Of a stretch of 64,000 nucleotides of DNA, positions 1 to 8,778 are shown in pieces. Position 1 is the first letter of the stretch, and each line of letters starts with the position of its first letter. Location of the stretch: the NCBI GenBank assembly GCA_964462515.1, contig CAYWXK010000018.1, positions 17,548 through 81,547 of the forward strand, given 5' to 3'. The stretch is from CAYWXK01 sp964462515. Its GTDB lineage: Bacteria; Planctomycetota; Phycisphaerae; Sedimentisphaerales; Anaerobacaceae. The translations under genes and the position numbers were made by a program. The notes below the pieces were generated by a model. The model did not search any database and had not been told where the DNA came from. It saw only the letters and a program-made list of their open reading frames with translations.

Positions 1-1322
1 TGCAGAGCTTCCTGGAGCTTGTTGCAGATGCCAAAGTGACGCCCGGCAAACTAATCACTCATAGATTCACCATCGACGAAGGCCTTAAAGCTTACGAACT
101 ACTCGCAGGCAACGGAGCTTATAGCAAACCTCAAACATATCTCGGCATAGTAATCAACTATACTGATACCGCTTCGGACCAAAACCCGGCAAAAAAAATC
201 GAACTCCGCACTAGGTCTGCCTGCACAGATAACAAAATTGGCATTGGTTTTATAGGGGCGGGTAACTTTGCCAAGGCTGTTCTTCTTCCGGCCTTAAAAC
301 GCATTGATAACGTCAACCTCATAGGCCTGTGCACCGCTACCGCAATGTCCGGAACGGAAACCGGCAAAAAGTACGGATTTGCTTATGCTACGACCGACTA
401 TCAGCAGCTTCTGACAGATGAGTTGGTCAACACCATCTTTATCGCCACACAGCACGATACCCATGCCCGCTTTGCCTGCGAGGCCTTATCGGCCGGCAAA
501 AATGTCTTCGTTGAAAAGCCGCTGTGCCTTAGGCCCGAAGACCTTGAAAATTATAGAGCTTCATTATCGTCAAGATGGCTTTCGCCACAAAGTGCCGCTG
601 CCGATGGGCATAGCCCGGTGTTAATGGTCGGCTTCAATCGCAGATTCTCACGACACGCCCTCGCCTTGAAAGAGGTATTTGCATCCCGCAGGTCGCCTCT
701 GGTAATTACATACCGCATAAATGCCGGTGTCATCCCTGAGGATTCCTGGATTCAGAACCCCGAATCCGGCGGCGGACGGATTATCGGGGAAGTCTGTCAC
801 TTCGTTGATTTCTGTGAATTTGTCACCGGTTCCGTCCCCATCCGGGTATTTGCCGATTGCATCGCCTCCAGCAACACTTCTGTTCCTCCGGAGGATTCGG
901 TGGTTATTACAATAAGTTATGCTGATGGCTCTCTATCAACAATCCAGTATCTTGCACTCGGTTCGTCACGCCTGCCCAAAGAGCGGGTGGAAGTCTATGC
1001 CGACAGAATAACGGCTTGTGTTGACAACTTCACAAGGACCGATTTTTTCACAGCAAAATGCCGACCGATTAAAGGCAGGCAAGATAAGGGTTTTGACGCT
1101 GAGTTGAAAGCTTTTATAGAGACCGTTCGCAGCGGCGGTCAATGGCCAATCCCCTTTGAAAGCTTCATACGAACCACTAAAGTTACTTTTGCAGTGATTC
1201 AATCACTTCGCTCAGGCAAAGTAATATCGCTCAACGGCCAGGAAACTATCCCAGAATGCCCGGTAGAAAACAGCAGGACAGAAATTGTCATTGCGAGAAC
1301 CCCGCACCAATTGAACTTTTGA
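1..1322 (+). CDS. Bidomain oxidoreductase (MDR + Gfo/Idh/MocA), 5'-truncated
   Basis: The frame is open from base 3 with no stop before the window edge, so the N-terminus lies outside; the visible part is 439 residues. The first ~45 residues look like the end of a zinc-type alcohol dehydrogenase domain (ITHRFTIDEGLKAYELL). A Gfo/Idh/MocA domain follows, with a dinucleotide-binding motif (GFIGAGNFAKAVLLPAL) and the family EKPL motif. Bidomain proteins of this kind occur in exopolysaccharide and LPS sugar clusters, and the next two genes (heparinase-like, GT4) agree with that. Seen: the two domain signatures. Inferred: a role in sugar modification for a surface polysaccharide. The last ~13 residues (IVIARTPHQLNF) are encoded by a dispersed repeat, so the native C-terminus was probably shorter or different. 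Confidence 0.85.
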   Translation, partial: QSFLELVADAKVTPGKLITHRFTIDEGLKAYELLAGNGAYSKPQTYLGIVINYTDTASDQNPAKKIELRTRSACTDNKIGIGFIGAGNFAKAVLLPALKRIDNVNLIGLCTATAMSGTETGKKYGFAYATTDYQQLLTDELVNTIFIATQHDTHARFACEALSAGKNVFVEKPLCLRPEDLENYRASLSSRWLSPQSAAADGHSPVLMVGFNRRFSRHALALKEVFASRRSPLVITYRINAGVIPEDSWIQNPESGGGRIIGEVCHFVDFCEFVTGSVPIRVFADCIASSNTSVPPEDSVVITISYADGSLSTIQYLALGSSRLPKERVEVYADRITACVDNFTRTDFFTAKCRPIKGRQDKGFDAELKAFIETVRSGGQWPIPFESFIRTTKVTFAVIQSLRSGKVISLNGQETIPECPVENSRTEIVIARTPHQLNF

Positions 1323-1379
1323 GGTCGTTTTTTCTATTGGCATTACAATTATTCATTATCGAGCGGACAATTGGTGCGG
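1302..1379. repeat. Palindromic dispersed repeat, copy 1
   Basis: The 12-mer CCGCACCAATTG at the left end is repeated inverted as CAATTGGTGCGG at the right end. A second, diverged element of the same design lies at 4731-4808, again overlapping the 3' end of a gene. The left arm encodes the last residues of the upstream protein. Confidence 0.7.
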
Positions 1380-1396
1380 AGTGTTTTCTTCAATAG

Positions 1397-1530
1397 TGGT
1401 CTGTGACATTTCAATTGATGGTCGTCATTGCGAGCGAAGCGAAGCAATCTCGGTTCTTTTGACAATTGAGATTGCCACGGACTTATCAGGCCTCGCGATG
1501 ACAGTTTATCGTAACACCTGTCACAGACCA
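1397..1530. mobile_element. 134-bp MITE-like element with terminal inverted repeats
   Basis: Perfect 12-bp terminal inverted repeats (TGGTCTGTGACA / TGTCACAGACCA) bound the element, and ATAG stands directly outside both ends, consistent with a 4-bp target duplication. Inside are nested palindromes: GTCATTGCGAG pairs with CTCGCGATGAC, and CAATCTC pairs with GAGATTG. There is no coding capacity. The inner part resembles the GTCATTGCGAGCGAAGC-type dispersed repeats seen in many environmental bacterial genomes; that resemblance is from memory. Confidence 0.7.
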
Positions 1531-1583
1531 ATAGTTTTGCGTTTTTAATTTTGCGCTTTGCATTTTCTTCAGATACTTCAACT

Positions 1584-3437
1584 ATGTCTTTGCTGATTTT
1601 ATTAAATACAATTCGCTATATGCGCTGTCAGCAGATTCTGGGCCAGCTCCGTAACAGGTTCAGACAACGGTACGAAAAAATGGAGGAATTCAACTTTGGC
1701 TCCATACCTCCCTTTCCCGGTTGCTGTTGGCACCACGCAACCCCTTTTCTGCCGCCCGGGTCACAAAATAACTGCGCAGTTGATATACTACGAGGCCGAT
1801 TGTCTTTTTTGAATAATGTGCAGGATATCGGCTGGCCCCCAACGTGGGACAACCAGGCTCTGCCGAAACTTTGGCGGTATAACCTGCACTACTTTGACTA
1901 TCTCTGGGCGTTAGAATGGCCCCACGCCAAGGCGGTAGTCCTCGACTGGATTAACCACCATAAAATTCAAAAAGACCACATCGGCTGGGAGCCTTACCCT
2001 ACGGCACTACGGTTGATGAATTGGTGTACATTCTTCTTTGGAGAACACAGAAAGCACACTCAGGCAGATGGCGATTTCATCAGAAACTTGTGGCAAAGTA
2101 TTTTCATCCAAACCGAATGGCTTACAAAACATATTGAAACGCATTTGCTCGGCAATCATCTCTTTGAAAATGGTGCAGCCCTTGCTCTTGCCGGTAGCTG
2201 TTTTTCCGGCAGCGAAGCAATCAATTGGTTCAAGCTCGGAAAAAGGATACTCGAAAAGGAGTTGCTCGAGCAAATACTCCCGGACGGCTTACACTACGAG
2301 CGTTCTCCTATGTATCACAGCCGGCTAATTTACGTGCTATGTTTGCTGCTAAATACTCAAAATGCCGAACTGCGGCACCTTATTTCGGACCCGCTTAAAA
2401 AGATGCTCAAAGCGCTCAAATATATTGTGCATCCCGACACCAATATCTCCTTATTCAACGATAGTGCCTTCGGTATTTACAACCACCCCGAGCAGTTAAT
2501 TTGTTACTCGACTAGGCTTCTTGGCGACATATCAGTCACCCCGCATCTGATTCCTTTCACCGCTGAACTCGCAGAGAGCGCCGAGTCTTTTCTAATTCCA
2601 ATTTCTTCTCTGCGGTCTTTGCGCTCTCCGCGGTTAATGAACCATCGGTGTGGGGGCGCTGCTGCCGGCTGGTTCGCTCTGCCCGATGCCGGTTATTACG
2701 GGGCACGCACAGAAGATGGGTCGTATGTAATTTGTGATGCTGGTCCTATTGGTCCGGATTACATCCCTGGTCACGCCCATGCGGACATCTTTTCTTTCGA
2801 GCTTTCCATCAAAGGTCACAGAGTCATTGTTGACAGCGGTGTATATGACTACGAGATCGGCCCCACACGTGATTACTGCCGTTCTACAAAGGCTCACAAT
2901 ACAGTCCAGATAAATGGACAGGACCAGTGTGAAATGTGGGGGGCCTTTAGAGTGGCCCGTCGAGGGCGGCCGCATAGCGTCCAATGGCTGCCAACAGAAG
3001 ACGGTTTTCAACTTGGCGCCTGGCACGATGGTTACAGAAGACTTAAGGGCAGACCCATACATCATCGCCAATTTACCTGGCATAAATCAGGTGGACTTTC
3101 GATAAACGACACAATTACCGCTTCCTGTCGCCAGAGTGCTGCTTCGAGATTGCACCTGCATCCTGACTGCTCAATAAACAAACTCAAAGACAGCTCGGCG
3201 TTGATAACCTACCCGGCAGGCGAATTTGAGATTTCTTTTTTAGGCGATGGCAAGTTATCGGTTGAAGATTCTTTGTACTGCCCGGAATTTGGCAGGAAAT
3301 TCGAAACTAAAAGTTTAGTATATTGCGCATCTGGACGCGACATCAAAATTTCCTTCGTTATAACAGCTCAGCAAAGGCAGGTCGTCAGCCTGCCTCAAAA
3401 ATTTCGCGATACCCGCCATTTAGTTTCCTCCAAATAA
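1584..3437 (+). CDS. Heparinase II/III family protein
   Basis: A 617-residue protein starting at the ATG for MSLLILLNTIRYMRCQQIL. An in-frame TTG at 1551 is possible, but it is very close to the MITE end and less like the family start; neither has a clear ribosome site. The N-terminal half has alpha/alpha-barrel-type segments (IGWEPYPTALRLMNW, HYERSPMYHSRLIY). The C-terminal half is a heparinase II/III beta-domain with the conserved HAHAD segment (PGHAHADIFSFELS), then DSGVYDYEIGPTRDYCRST and a HNTVQ motif. Such proteins are polysaccharide lyases or modifying enzymes in exopolysaccharide operons; no signal peptide is obvious. A repeat-like palindromic segment at about 2565-2645 appears inserted in frame before the ALPDAGYYGART beta-domain start. 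Substrate unknown. Confidence 0.85.
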   Translation: MSLLILLNTIRYMRCQQILGQLRNRFRQRYEKMEEFNFGSIPPFPGCCWHHATPFLPPGSQNNCAVDILRGRLSFLNNVQDIGWPPTWDNQALPKLWRYNLHYFDYLWALEWPHAKAVVLDWINHHKIQKDHIGWEPYPTALRLMNWCTFFFGEHRKHTQADGDFIRNLWQSIFIQTEWLTKHIETHLLGNHLFENGAALALAGSCFSGSEAINWFKLGKRILEKELLEQILPDGLHYERSPMYHSRLIYVLCLLLNTQNAELRHLISDPLKKMLKALKYIVHPDTNISLFNDSAFGIYNHPEQLICYSTRLLGDISVTPHLIPFTAELAESAESFLIPISSLRSLRSPRLMNHRCGGAAAGWFALPDAGYYGARTEDGSYVICDAGPIGPDYIPGHAHADIFSFELSIKGHRVIVDSGVYDYEIGPTRDYCRSTKAHNTVQINGQDQCEMWGAFRVARRGRPHSVQWLPTEDGFQLGAWHDGYRRLKGRPIHHRQFTWHKSGGLSINDTITASCRQSAASRLHLHPDCSINKLKDSSALITYPAGEFEISFLGDGKLSVEDSLYCPEFGRKFETKSLVYCASGRDIKISFVITAQQRQVVSLPQKFRDTRHLVSSK

Positions 3438-3459
3438 TTCAAACCCTAAATTATCATCG

Positions 3460-4755
3460 ATGAGAATCCTGTTCTTCACTCATTATTTTCCACCGGAATG
3501 TAATGCCCCTGCTTGGCGCGTCCTTGAAATGTGCAAACGCTGGGTTAAAGCTGGTCACAACGTGCATGTCATAACCTGCGCACCTAACGTCCCAAACGGC
3601 ATCGTCTATGATGGCTACAAGAACCGCCTTATCCAGAGAGAAATTATCAATGGCATCAAAACTACACGAGTCTGGACATATATAGCCGCTAATAGCGGAA
3701 TGACTAAGAGAATAATCAATTATTTATCATATCTGTTCTCTGCGAGCATCGCTGCTCTGTTCGACACCAAACCGGACGTCGTAATTGCCACGTCACCGCA
3801 GTTTTTTTGCGGCTGGGCAGGGGTAATCTTCAGCCGGCTGAGACGGGTTCCTTTGATTCTTGAAATCCGTGATATTTGGCCCGACTCCATCATAACCGTC
3901 CAAGCTATGCACAATAAGCGCATCCTGCACTTTGTCCAATGGCTGGAGAAAAAGCTCTACGCCGCAGCCCATCACATAGTAACGGTCGGCGAAGGTTATA
4001 AACAGAAACTCTATGAAAAAGGGATGTGGCCAAACGACGTTTCCGTGGTCCCCAATGGTGTTGACCCTGAAGTTTTCCACCCACAACAGTCAGATGATGA
4101 CCTCAGACAACGTTATCACCTCGACGGACAGTTTATCTGTTCTTACGTGGGGACTATAGGAATGGCATGTGGTCTTGATATTGTCCTTCGGGCGGCAAAA
4201 AGGTTAATAAACAAAAACCCAGACCATATAAAGTTCCTGCTGGTAGGCGATGGGGCGATAAAAAACGAGCTGGAAAAACGGGCAGCTCTCGAAAAGTTGC
4301 ACAACGTGATTTTCACCGGAAAACAGGATAAGCAGATGGTCCCTCGATTCCTGTCAATTTCAGATGCTTGTTTGGTTCATCTGAAGAAAGCAGACTTGTT
4401 CAAAACGGTTCTGCCTTCGAAAATCTTTGAAGCAGCGGCAATGGCAAAGCCCATCATTCTCGGTGTGGAGGGTTTCACTGCAGACCTTCTGAAACAAGCA
4501 AACGCAGGAATATCCATTGAACCCGAAAATGACGAACAACTGGTCGCGGCTGTGGAAATGCTTTACCGTAACCCCAATCTCTGCCATTCGCTTGGACAGG
4601 CTGGCCGCAAATATGTAGCGAGCTGTTACAACTACGATAACCTCGCGAGGGATTACCTGACTATAATTAGCAATGTGTGCAATTCCAATACCATTAACAA
4701 TAAAAGTAGAAACCTGCCGGTGGATAGAGCCCCACACCAGTTGTCCGTTAGATAA
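3460..4755 (+). CDS. Glycosyltransferase family 4 (WbuB-like)
   Basis: A 431-residue GT-B glycosyltransferase beginning 22 bp after the heparinase-like gene, so probably in one operon. The N-terminal acceptor domain opens with MRILFFTHYFPPE and contains EIRDIWPDSI, typical of WbuB-like GT4 enzymes that add N-acetyl-fucosamine or similar sugars to surface polysaccharides. The C-terminal donor domain has VVPNGVDPEVF and a KIFEAAAMAKPIIL segment holding the nucleotide-sugar glutamate. It transfers an activated sugar to a growing glycan on the cytoplasmic side; the exact sugar is not predictable. The last residues (RAPHQLSVR) are encoded by a dispersed palindromic repeat. Confidence 0.9.
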   Translation: MRILFFTHYFPPECNAPAWRVLEMCKRWVKAGHNVHVITCAPNVPNGIVYDGYKNRLIQREIINGIKTTRVWTYIAANSGMTKRIINYLSYLFSASIAALFDTKPDVVIATSPQFFCGWAGVIFSRLRRVPLILEIRDIWPDSIITVQAMHNKRILHFVQWLEKKLYAAAHHIVTVGEGYKQKLYEKGMWPNDVSVVPNGVDPEVFHPQQSDDDLRQRYHLDGQFICSYVGTIGMACGLDIVLRAAKRLINKNPDHIKFLLVGDGAIKNELEKRAALEKLHNVIFTGKQDKQMVPRFLSISDACLVHLKKADLFKTVLPSKIFEAAAMAKPIILGVEGFTADLLKQANAGISIEPENDEQLVAAVEMLYRNPNLCHSLGQAGRKYVASCYNYDNLARDYLTIISNVCNSNTINNKSRNLPVDRAPHQLSVR

Positions 4756-4808
4756 TCGATAAACGCCACAGAGTAGAAAAATCAAGCCAGATGGTTAAAT
4801 TGGTGCGG
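4731..4808. repeat. Palindromic dispersed repeat, copy 2
   Basis: This element has the design of 1302-1379: a left arm CCCACACCAGTTGTCC, inside the end of the glycosyltransferase gene, faces a right arm AATTGGTGCGG. It also carries a GCCACAGAG core (4764-4772) of the other repeat family in this window. It separates the convergent glycosyltransferase and permease genes. Confidence 0.6.
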
Positions 4809-4862
4809 CGTCACCTGCTGCCTGCGATGGATAAGAATTGTAAGATAGTGCCTGAGGCGAAG

Positions 4863-6131
4863 CTACTCGTGCCGCAGTGCCACAATCGGGTCCACCTTCG
4901 CAGCGTTTATAGCAGGGTATAACCCGAAGATTATGCCGATAGTCATACTAATAAACAGCGGCAGTAATACCCCTGACAGCGTGATTATCGTCATCATCCC
5001 CGAGAAAATTGTTATCAGGAAAGGTATCAGAACCCCCACTCCTAATCCGATGATGCCGCCGGTGGTGGACAAGACCACCGTCTCAATAAGAAACTGAAAA
5101 ACGATTTGCCTTCTCTTGGCCCCTATCGCCCGCCGGATGCCGATTTCACGAGTTCGTTCCGTAACGGATGCCAGCATTATATTCATTATGCCGATTCCCC
5201 CCACCAGCAGGCTGATGCCGGCAATAGACCCCAGAACAATATTGAACGTCCGCTTGGTAGCCTCGGCCTGCTTTAATAGCGCTAAAGGAACGCTTACTAT
5301 GTAGTCTTTCTTCTTGTGAAACCTCTCCAGCATCCTTTCTATGCCCGCTGCGACTGCCTCAACATTTTCCGTCTCATCCGCCTGCACAATAATCTGGTGC
5401 AGTTCTACCTGCTCTCGCTCAAACGTCCCTGAAGTCACTTTCGTAAATATATCGCCAAAGTACTGACGTGCCACATTAATTGGGATATAGACATCGATTT
5501 CCTGGTCCGGTATTTGAATACTTCCGGCCTGCCCGCTTTCGCTTTTGACTATGCCCACGACCTCAAACTCATCTCCCCCGATGCGAATCGTCTGGCCTAT
5601 AACGCTCTCGGTAGCTAAGATTTTTCGAGCGCCGAATTCGGTCAATACCGCCACGGGAGCACGTTTTTCCTGGTCGGACTGCAAAATAGCACGTCCGGCG
5701 ATGATGTCCCTCGGCACAAGCTCAAACCATTGAGGCGTCGTCCCAACCACCCGCAATTCTATCGACCTTTCGCGTAGTCGCGATTCCTTTCGCATCAGCT
5801 TCACCGGAGCAGTTTGCTTGATATTGCTGAAACTTTCGGATATCCTCCGATGGTCCTCATATTTCAATCCGTAGATGCTCATGTGCGAATGTGTGGTGGC
5901 AACCTGCTCATCCTCGGTGCTCTTAACCGCTGAAACAATGATATTCGTGCTGCCGAGCTTCCGTATCTGAGAAAGGGCCTCTTTGCTGGCCCCCTCCCCA
6001 ACTGACAGCATTGCCACAACGCTTCCCACCCCAAACACAACGCCTAACATCGTCAGAAACGACCGCAGTTTGTGCAATAGCAAATTCCTAATGCCCAGCA
6101 TTATATTCCTTGTTATTTTAGTTTGCTGCAT
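4863..6131 (-). CDS. MacB-like ABC transporter permease
   Basis: A 422-residue inner-membrane permease: one N-terminal membrane helix (LHKLRSFLTMLGVVFGVGSVVAML), a large MacB periplasmic core domain, then three C-terminal FtsX-type helices around SIAGISLLVGGIGIMNIML and VTERTREIGIRRAIGA. I chose the ATG at 6131 because GAGGAAGG lies just upstream; the longer frame would use a TTG at 6155. The start overlaps the ATPase gene by 14 bp, indicating translational coupling. It is the last gene of the operon 10666 to 4863. With the ATPase, adaptor and outer-membrane factor it should form a MacAB-TolC-like mechanotransmission exporter for peptides, lipoproteins or small molecules. Unlike MacB itself, the ATPase is a separate polypeptide. 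Confidence 0.92.
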   Translation of the reverse strand: MQQTKITRNIMLGIRNLLLHKLRSFLTMLGVVFGVGSVVAMLSVGEGASKEALSQIRKLGSTNIIVSAVKSTEDEQVATTHSHMSIYGLKYEDHRRISESFSNIKQTAPVKLMRKESRLRERSIELRVVGTTPQWFELVPRDIIAGRAILQSDQEKRAPVAVLTEFGARKILATESVIGQTIRIGGDEFEVVGIVKSESGQAGSIQIPDQEIDVYIPINVARQYFGDIFTKVTSGTFEREQVELHQIIVQADETENVEAVAAGIERMLERFHKKKDYIVSVPLALLKQAEATKRTFNIVLGSIAGISLLVGGIGIMNIMLASVTERTREIGIRRAIGAKRRQIVFQFLIETVVLSTTGGIIGLGVGVLIPFLITIFSGMMTIITLSGVLLPLFISMTIGIIFGLYPAINAAKVDPIVALRHE

Positions 6132-6843
6132 TCTTGCCTTCCTCAATTCTATCAATCTTCCCGTCTATCATGTGCATCCGGTGCCGGGCGTAGGCGGCAA
6201 TATCCTGCTCGTGCGTCACCATAATAATGGTCTTGCCCTGCTCGTTTAATTTGCTTAAAACCTCCATAATTTGCAAACCCGTGGTCGAATCGAGATTGCC
6301 CGTGGGCTCGTCCGCAAAGATAATCTGTGGGTCGTTGGCCAATGCCCTGGCAATAGCAACTCTTTGCATCTGGCCCCCTGATAGCTCATTGGGCCGATGA
6401 TGCAGCCTGTCTCCAAGTCCTACTTCATCCGCAAGCTCCTTCGCTCGCTGGCTGCTTCGCATAGACTCCCACCCTAAATAGTAGAGAGGCAGCTCAATAT
6501 TACTCTGCACCGTCAGCTGAGGAATCAGATTGAAGCTCTGAAATATAAATCCTAAGTGCCGTAGCCTTAGCTCGCTCAGCGAATCATCGCTAAGTTGACT
6601 GACATCCCTGCCTTCGAAATAGTAAGAGCCTGAAGTCAAACGGTCAAGACACCCCAGGATATTCATCATCGTACTCTTGCCCGACCCGCTCGGCCCCATA
6701 ATGGCATAGAAATCACCCTTCCTGAATGTCAAGCTGATGCTGGCCAGCGCCTTGACCTCTTCTGTCCCCACCTGATATACCTTGCATGCGTTCTCAAGCC
6801 TGACGATTTCCTTATCGTTGCCTGTCGGAGTCTGTTCACGCAT
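6118..6843 (-). CDS. ABC transporter ATP-binding protein (MacB/LolD type)
   Basis: A 241-residue nucleotide-binding subunit with Walker A (GPSGSGKST), Q-loop region (GFIFQSFNLIPQLT), signature LSGGQMQRVAIARAL, Walker B plus D-loop (IIFADEPTGNLDS) and H-loop (TIIMVTHEQ). The insertion pattern is that of the MacB/LolD/FtsE group. The ATG follows directly after the stop codon of the adaptor gene, with GAAAGGA as ribosome site. It energises the permease encoded next. Confidence 0.95.
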   Translation of the reverse strand: MREQTPTGNDKEIVRLENACKVYQVGTEEVKALASISLTFRKGDFYAIMGPSGSGKSTMMNILGCLDRLTSGSYYFEGRDVSQLSDDSLSELRLRHLGFIFQSFNLIPQLTVQSNIELPLYYLGWESMRSSQRAKELADEVGLGDRLHHRPNELSGGQMQRVAIARALANDPQIIFADEPTGNLDSTTGLQIMEVLSKLNEQGKTIIMVTHEQDIAAYARHRMHMIDGKIDRIEEGKNAAN

Positions 6844-8778
6844 CTATTGATTCCTTTCCTGTTGTTCCGACCTGGGACCTCTTCCCTGTCCGCTGCCCCC
6901 CTCGCCCCGCGAACGCTGCTGCCGTATCTTTTCACGCTCCTCCGGCGTCAGGCTTTGGAGTCGCTCTTTCATTTTTTCCATTTCCTTCTGCCGTTCTTCA
7001 GGTGTCATACTCTCAAATCGCCGTTTCATTTGTTCCATCTGTTCCTGTGAGGGCATCCCAGTGCCTTCTCCGGCGGTCCGTTGGCGTCCGGCTTCATCAC
7101 TGCCAGCTCCCATCACCCGCTCTCGTCCTCCCTGTGGCGAACCTGCAGTGACATCTATAGGCATACCGGTCTTGGTTCCATTGATGGCCTTGAGCTTCTC
7201 ATTTATCTTCTCCATCGTGGTATCGTTGGCATCTGACGACCCAGCCCCCGGCATCTGTGAGAGGGCCTCTACAGTCGAGGCCTTGAGCGGAGGCGTCAAT
7301 GAGACGACCTCGCCCTCATTAAGCCCGCTGGTGATTTTGACCATCCTGTTATTGTCCAGGCCTATCTCGACAGTTCGCTCCTCGAGTTTACCATTCTTGA
7401 CAACATAGACGGTGTGTTTTCCTCCGACCCGCAGGACCGCATGAACAGGGATATACACAACGTCTTGATATTGTTCGATGATGATATCGGCCTTACAGCT
7501 CATACCACTTCGCAGCGCAGGGTCATTGCCCTCCAGATGTATCTCTGTGGTATATACCTTTAGGTCAGGGTTCATCCACATACTCTGAGGATTTGGCAAT
7601 GGGGATATCCGGCCGACCGTGCCGACGAATTTCTTGCCCGGCAGCGCGTCAACCGTTACAATAGCAGGAAGCCCAATCTTAACCTTCTCAAGGCTCGACT
7701 CATGCACATCCACCTCCGCCATCGCCGATGCAGTCGTTGGAAGATATATCAGGTCCTGCCGTTCAAAAACTTCGACACCTTCATCCAACGGCTGTCTGTT
7801 TTCACGTCCAAATCCTCCGCCTCGAACACTTGTAGCGTAGATTACCATTCCATCCACCGGCGCTTTTCGCTCTGCTTTGGTAAGCTGGTCCCCAATCTTG
7901 GTGAGCTTGCCTTTCTGTCGCTCATATTCCTGCTCCGCAGCTTTCAGGGTCGCCTCTGCCTGAGCTATAGTGGCCCTGGCCTTTGCCTGCGCGCGCTCCA
8001 GAGCCATCTGGGCCTGTTTGACATTGCTGTCGAGCAGTGCGAGCTGTCGTTTGTGGCTGAACTTCTCCAGCAGCTCGAGGCCGTTCTGCGCCACTTCAAG
8101 CTTCGCTTTTGAACGTGTCACCGCTAAGTTGTCCGCCTGCAGCTCAGTCTGTGAGATATACTTTTCCTGAAACAGTCTTTGGGACCATATCAGCGTCTCA
8201 TCGGCCCGCGTTTTTTCCTCATCAGCCACTCTGATGTCGTTCTGCGCCGTAACCAGCTCGTTTCGATACTGTCCATTGGGGTCAGTATATTTTGTCAGAT
8301 CCAGTTTGGAGAAATCAAAAGTAAGGGTGGCAGTGTCAATGTCACTCTGGGCCTGATTCTTAACAATGTCAAGGGTCTCTTTGGCGTTGATATACGCTGC
8401 CTCTGCGTTCATAACCTTTATCTCCTGGTCGATTTTCAAGTCCTGCAGCGTGCTCGCATCCAGTTTGACAAGGAGCTCATCCTTTTTCACGCGCGTGCCT
8501 TCAGGAATGAGGTAGATGATAGAGGTTCTGCCCTCCATTTCGTTTTTGATTGTTTCCTGCTGACTGGCTTTTATGGTGCCGGCCTCGGGAACGCTGATGG
8601 TCAACGGGCCACGCTTGGCCACAAATGTAGCCATCCCTGTAAGAGGCGCTTCACCCCCTCTAACCACCTTGAGCCAGACCACAATTACCCCTATTGCCAC
8701 GATAACAAAAACCCCTATCACCTTGAAAAACTTGCTTCGGTCAACACCAATTATCTTGTTATTGCTGTTAGCTGCCAT
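6844..8778 (-). CDS. Efflux periplasmic adaptor (HlyD/MacA type) with charged helical tail
   Basis: A 644-residue membrane-fusion protein: N-terminal signal anchor (FFKVIGVFVIVAIGVIVVWL), lipoyl/barrel-sandwich halves (GTRVKKDELLVKLDAS and RKAPVDGMVIYATSV), a long alpha-hairpin between them (about residues 80-300, rich in A, Q, E and K), and beta-barrel and membrane-proximal domains up to about residue 510. The last ~100 residues are an extra low-complexity tail with repeated MTPEERQKEMEKMKERLQ-type units, absent from standard MacA. It overlaps the outer-membrane-factor gene by 11 bp. It bridges the inner-membrane permease and the TolC-like channel. The tail resembles helical PEER repeats in two proteins near 51-53 kb. 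Confidence 0.9.
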   Translation of the reverse strand: MAANSNNKIIGVDRSKFFKVIGVFVIVAIGVIVVWLKVVRGGEAPLTGMATFVAKRGPLTISVPEAGTIKASQQETIKNEMEGRTSIIYLIPEGTRVKKDELLVKLDASTLQDLKIDQEIKVMNAEAAYINAKETLDIVKNQAQSDIDTATLTFDFSKLDLTKYTDPNGQYRNELVTAQNDIRVADEEKTRADETLIWSQRLFQEKYISQTELQADNLAVTRSKAKLEVAQNGLELLEKFSHKRQLALLDSNVKQAQMALERAQAKARATIAQAEATLKAAEQEYERQKGKLTKIGDQLTKAERKAPVDGMVIYATSVRGGGFGRENRQPLDEGVEVFERQDLIYLPTTASAMAEVDVHESSLEKVKIGLPAIVTVDALPGKKFVGTVGRISPLPNPQSMWMNPDLKVYTTEIHLEGNDPALRSGMSCKADIIIEQYQDVVYIPVHAVLRVGGKHTVYVVKNGKLEERTVEIGLDNNRMVKITSGLNEGEVVSLTPPLKASTVEALSQMPGAGSSDANDTTMEKINEKLKAINGTKTGMPIDVTAGSPQGGRERVMGAGSDEAGRQRTAGEGTGMPSQEQMEQMKRRFESMTPEERQKEMEKMKERLQSLTPEEREKIRQQRSRGEGGSGQGRGPRSEQQERNQ

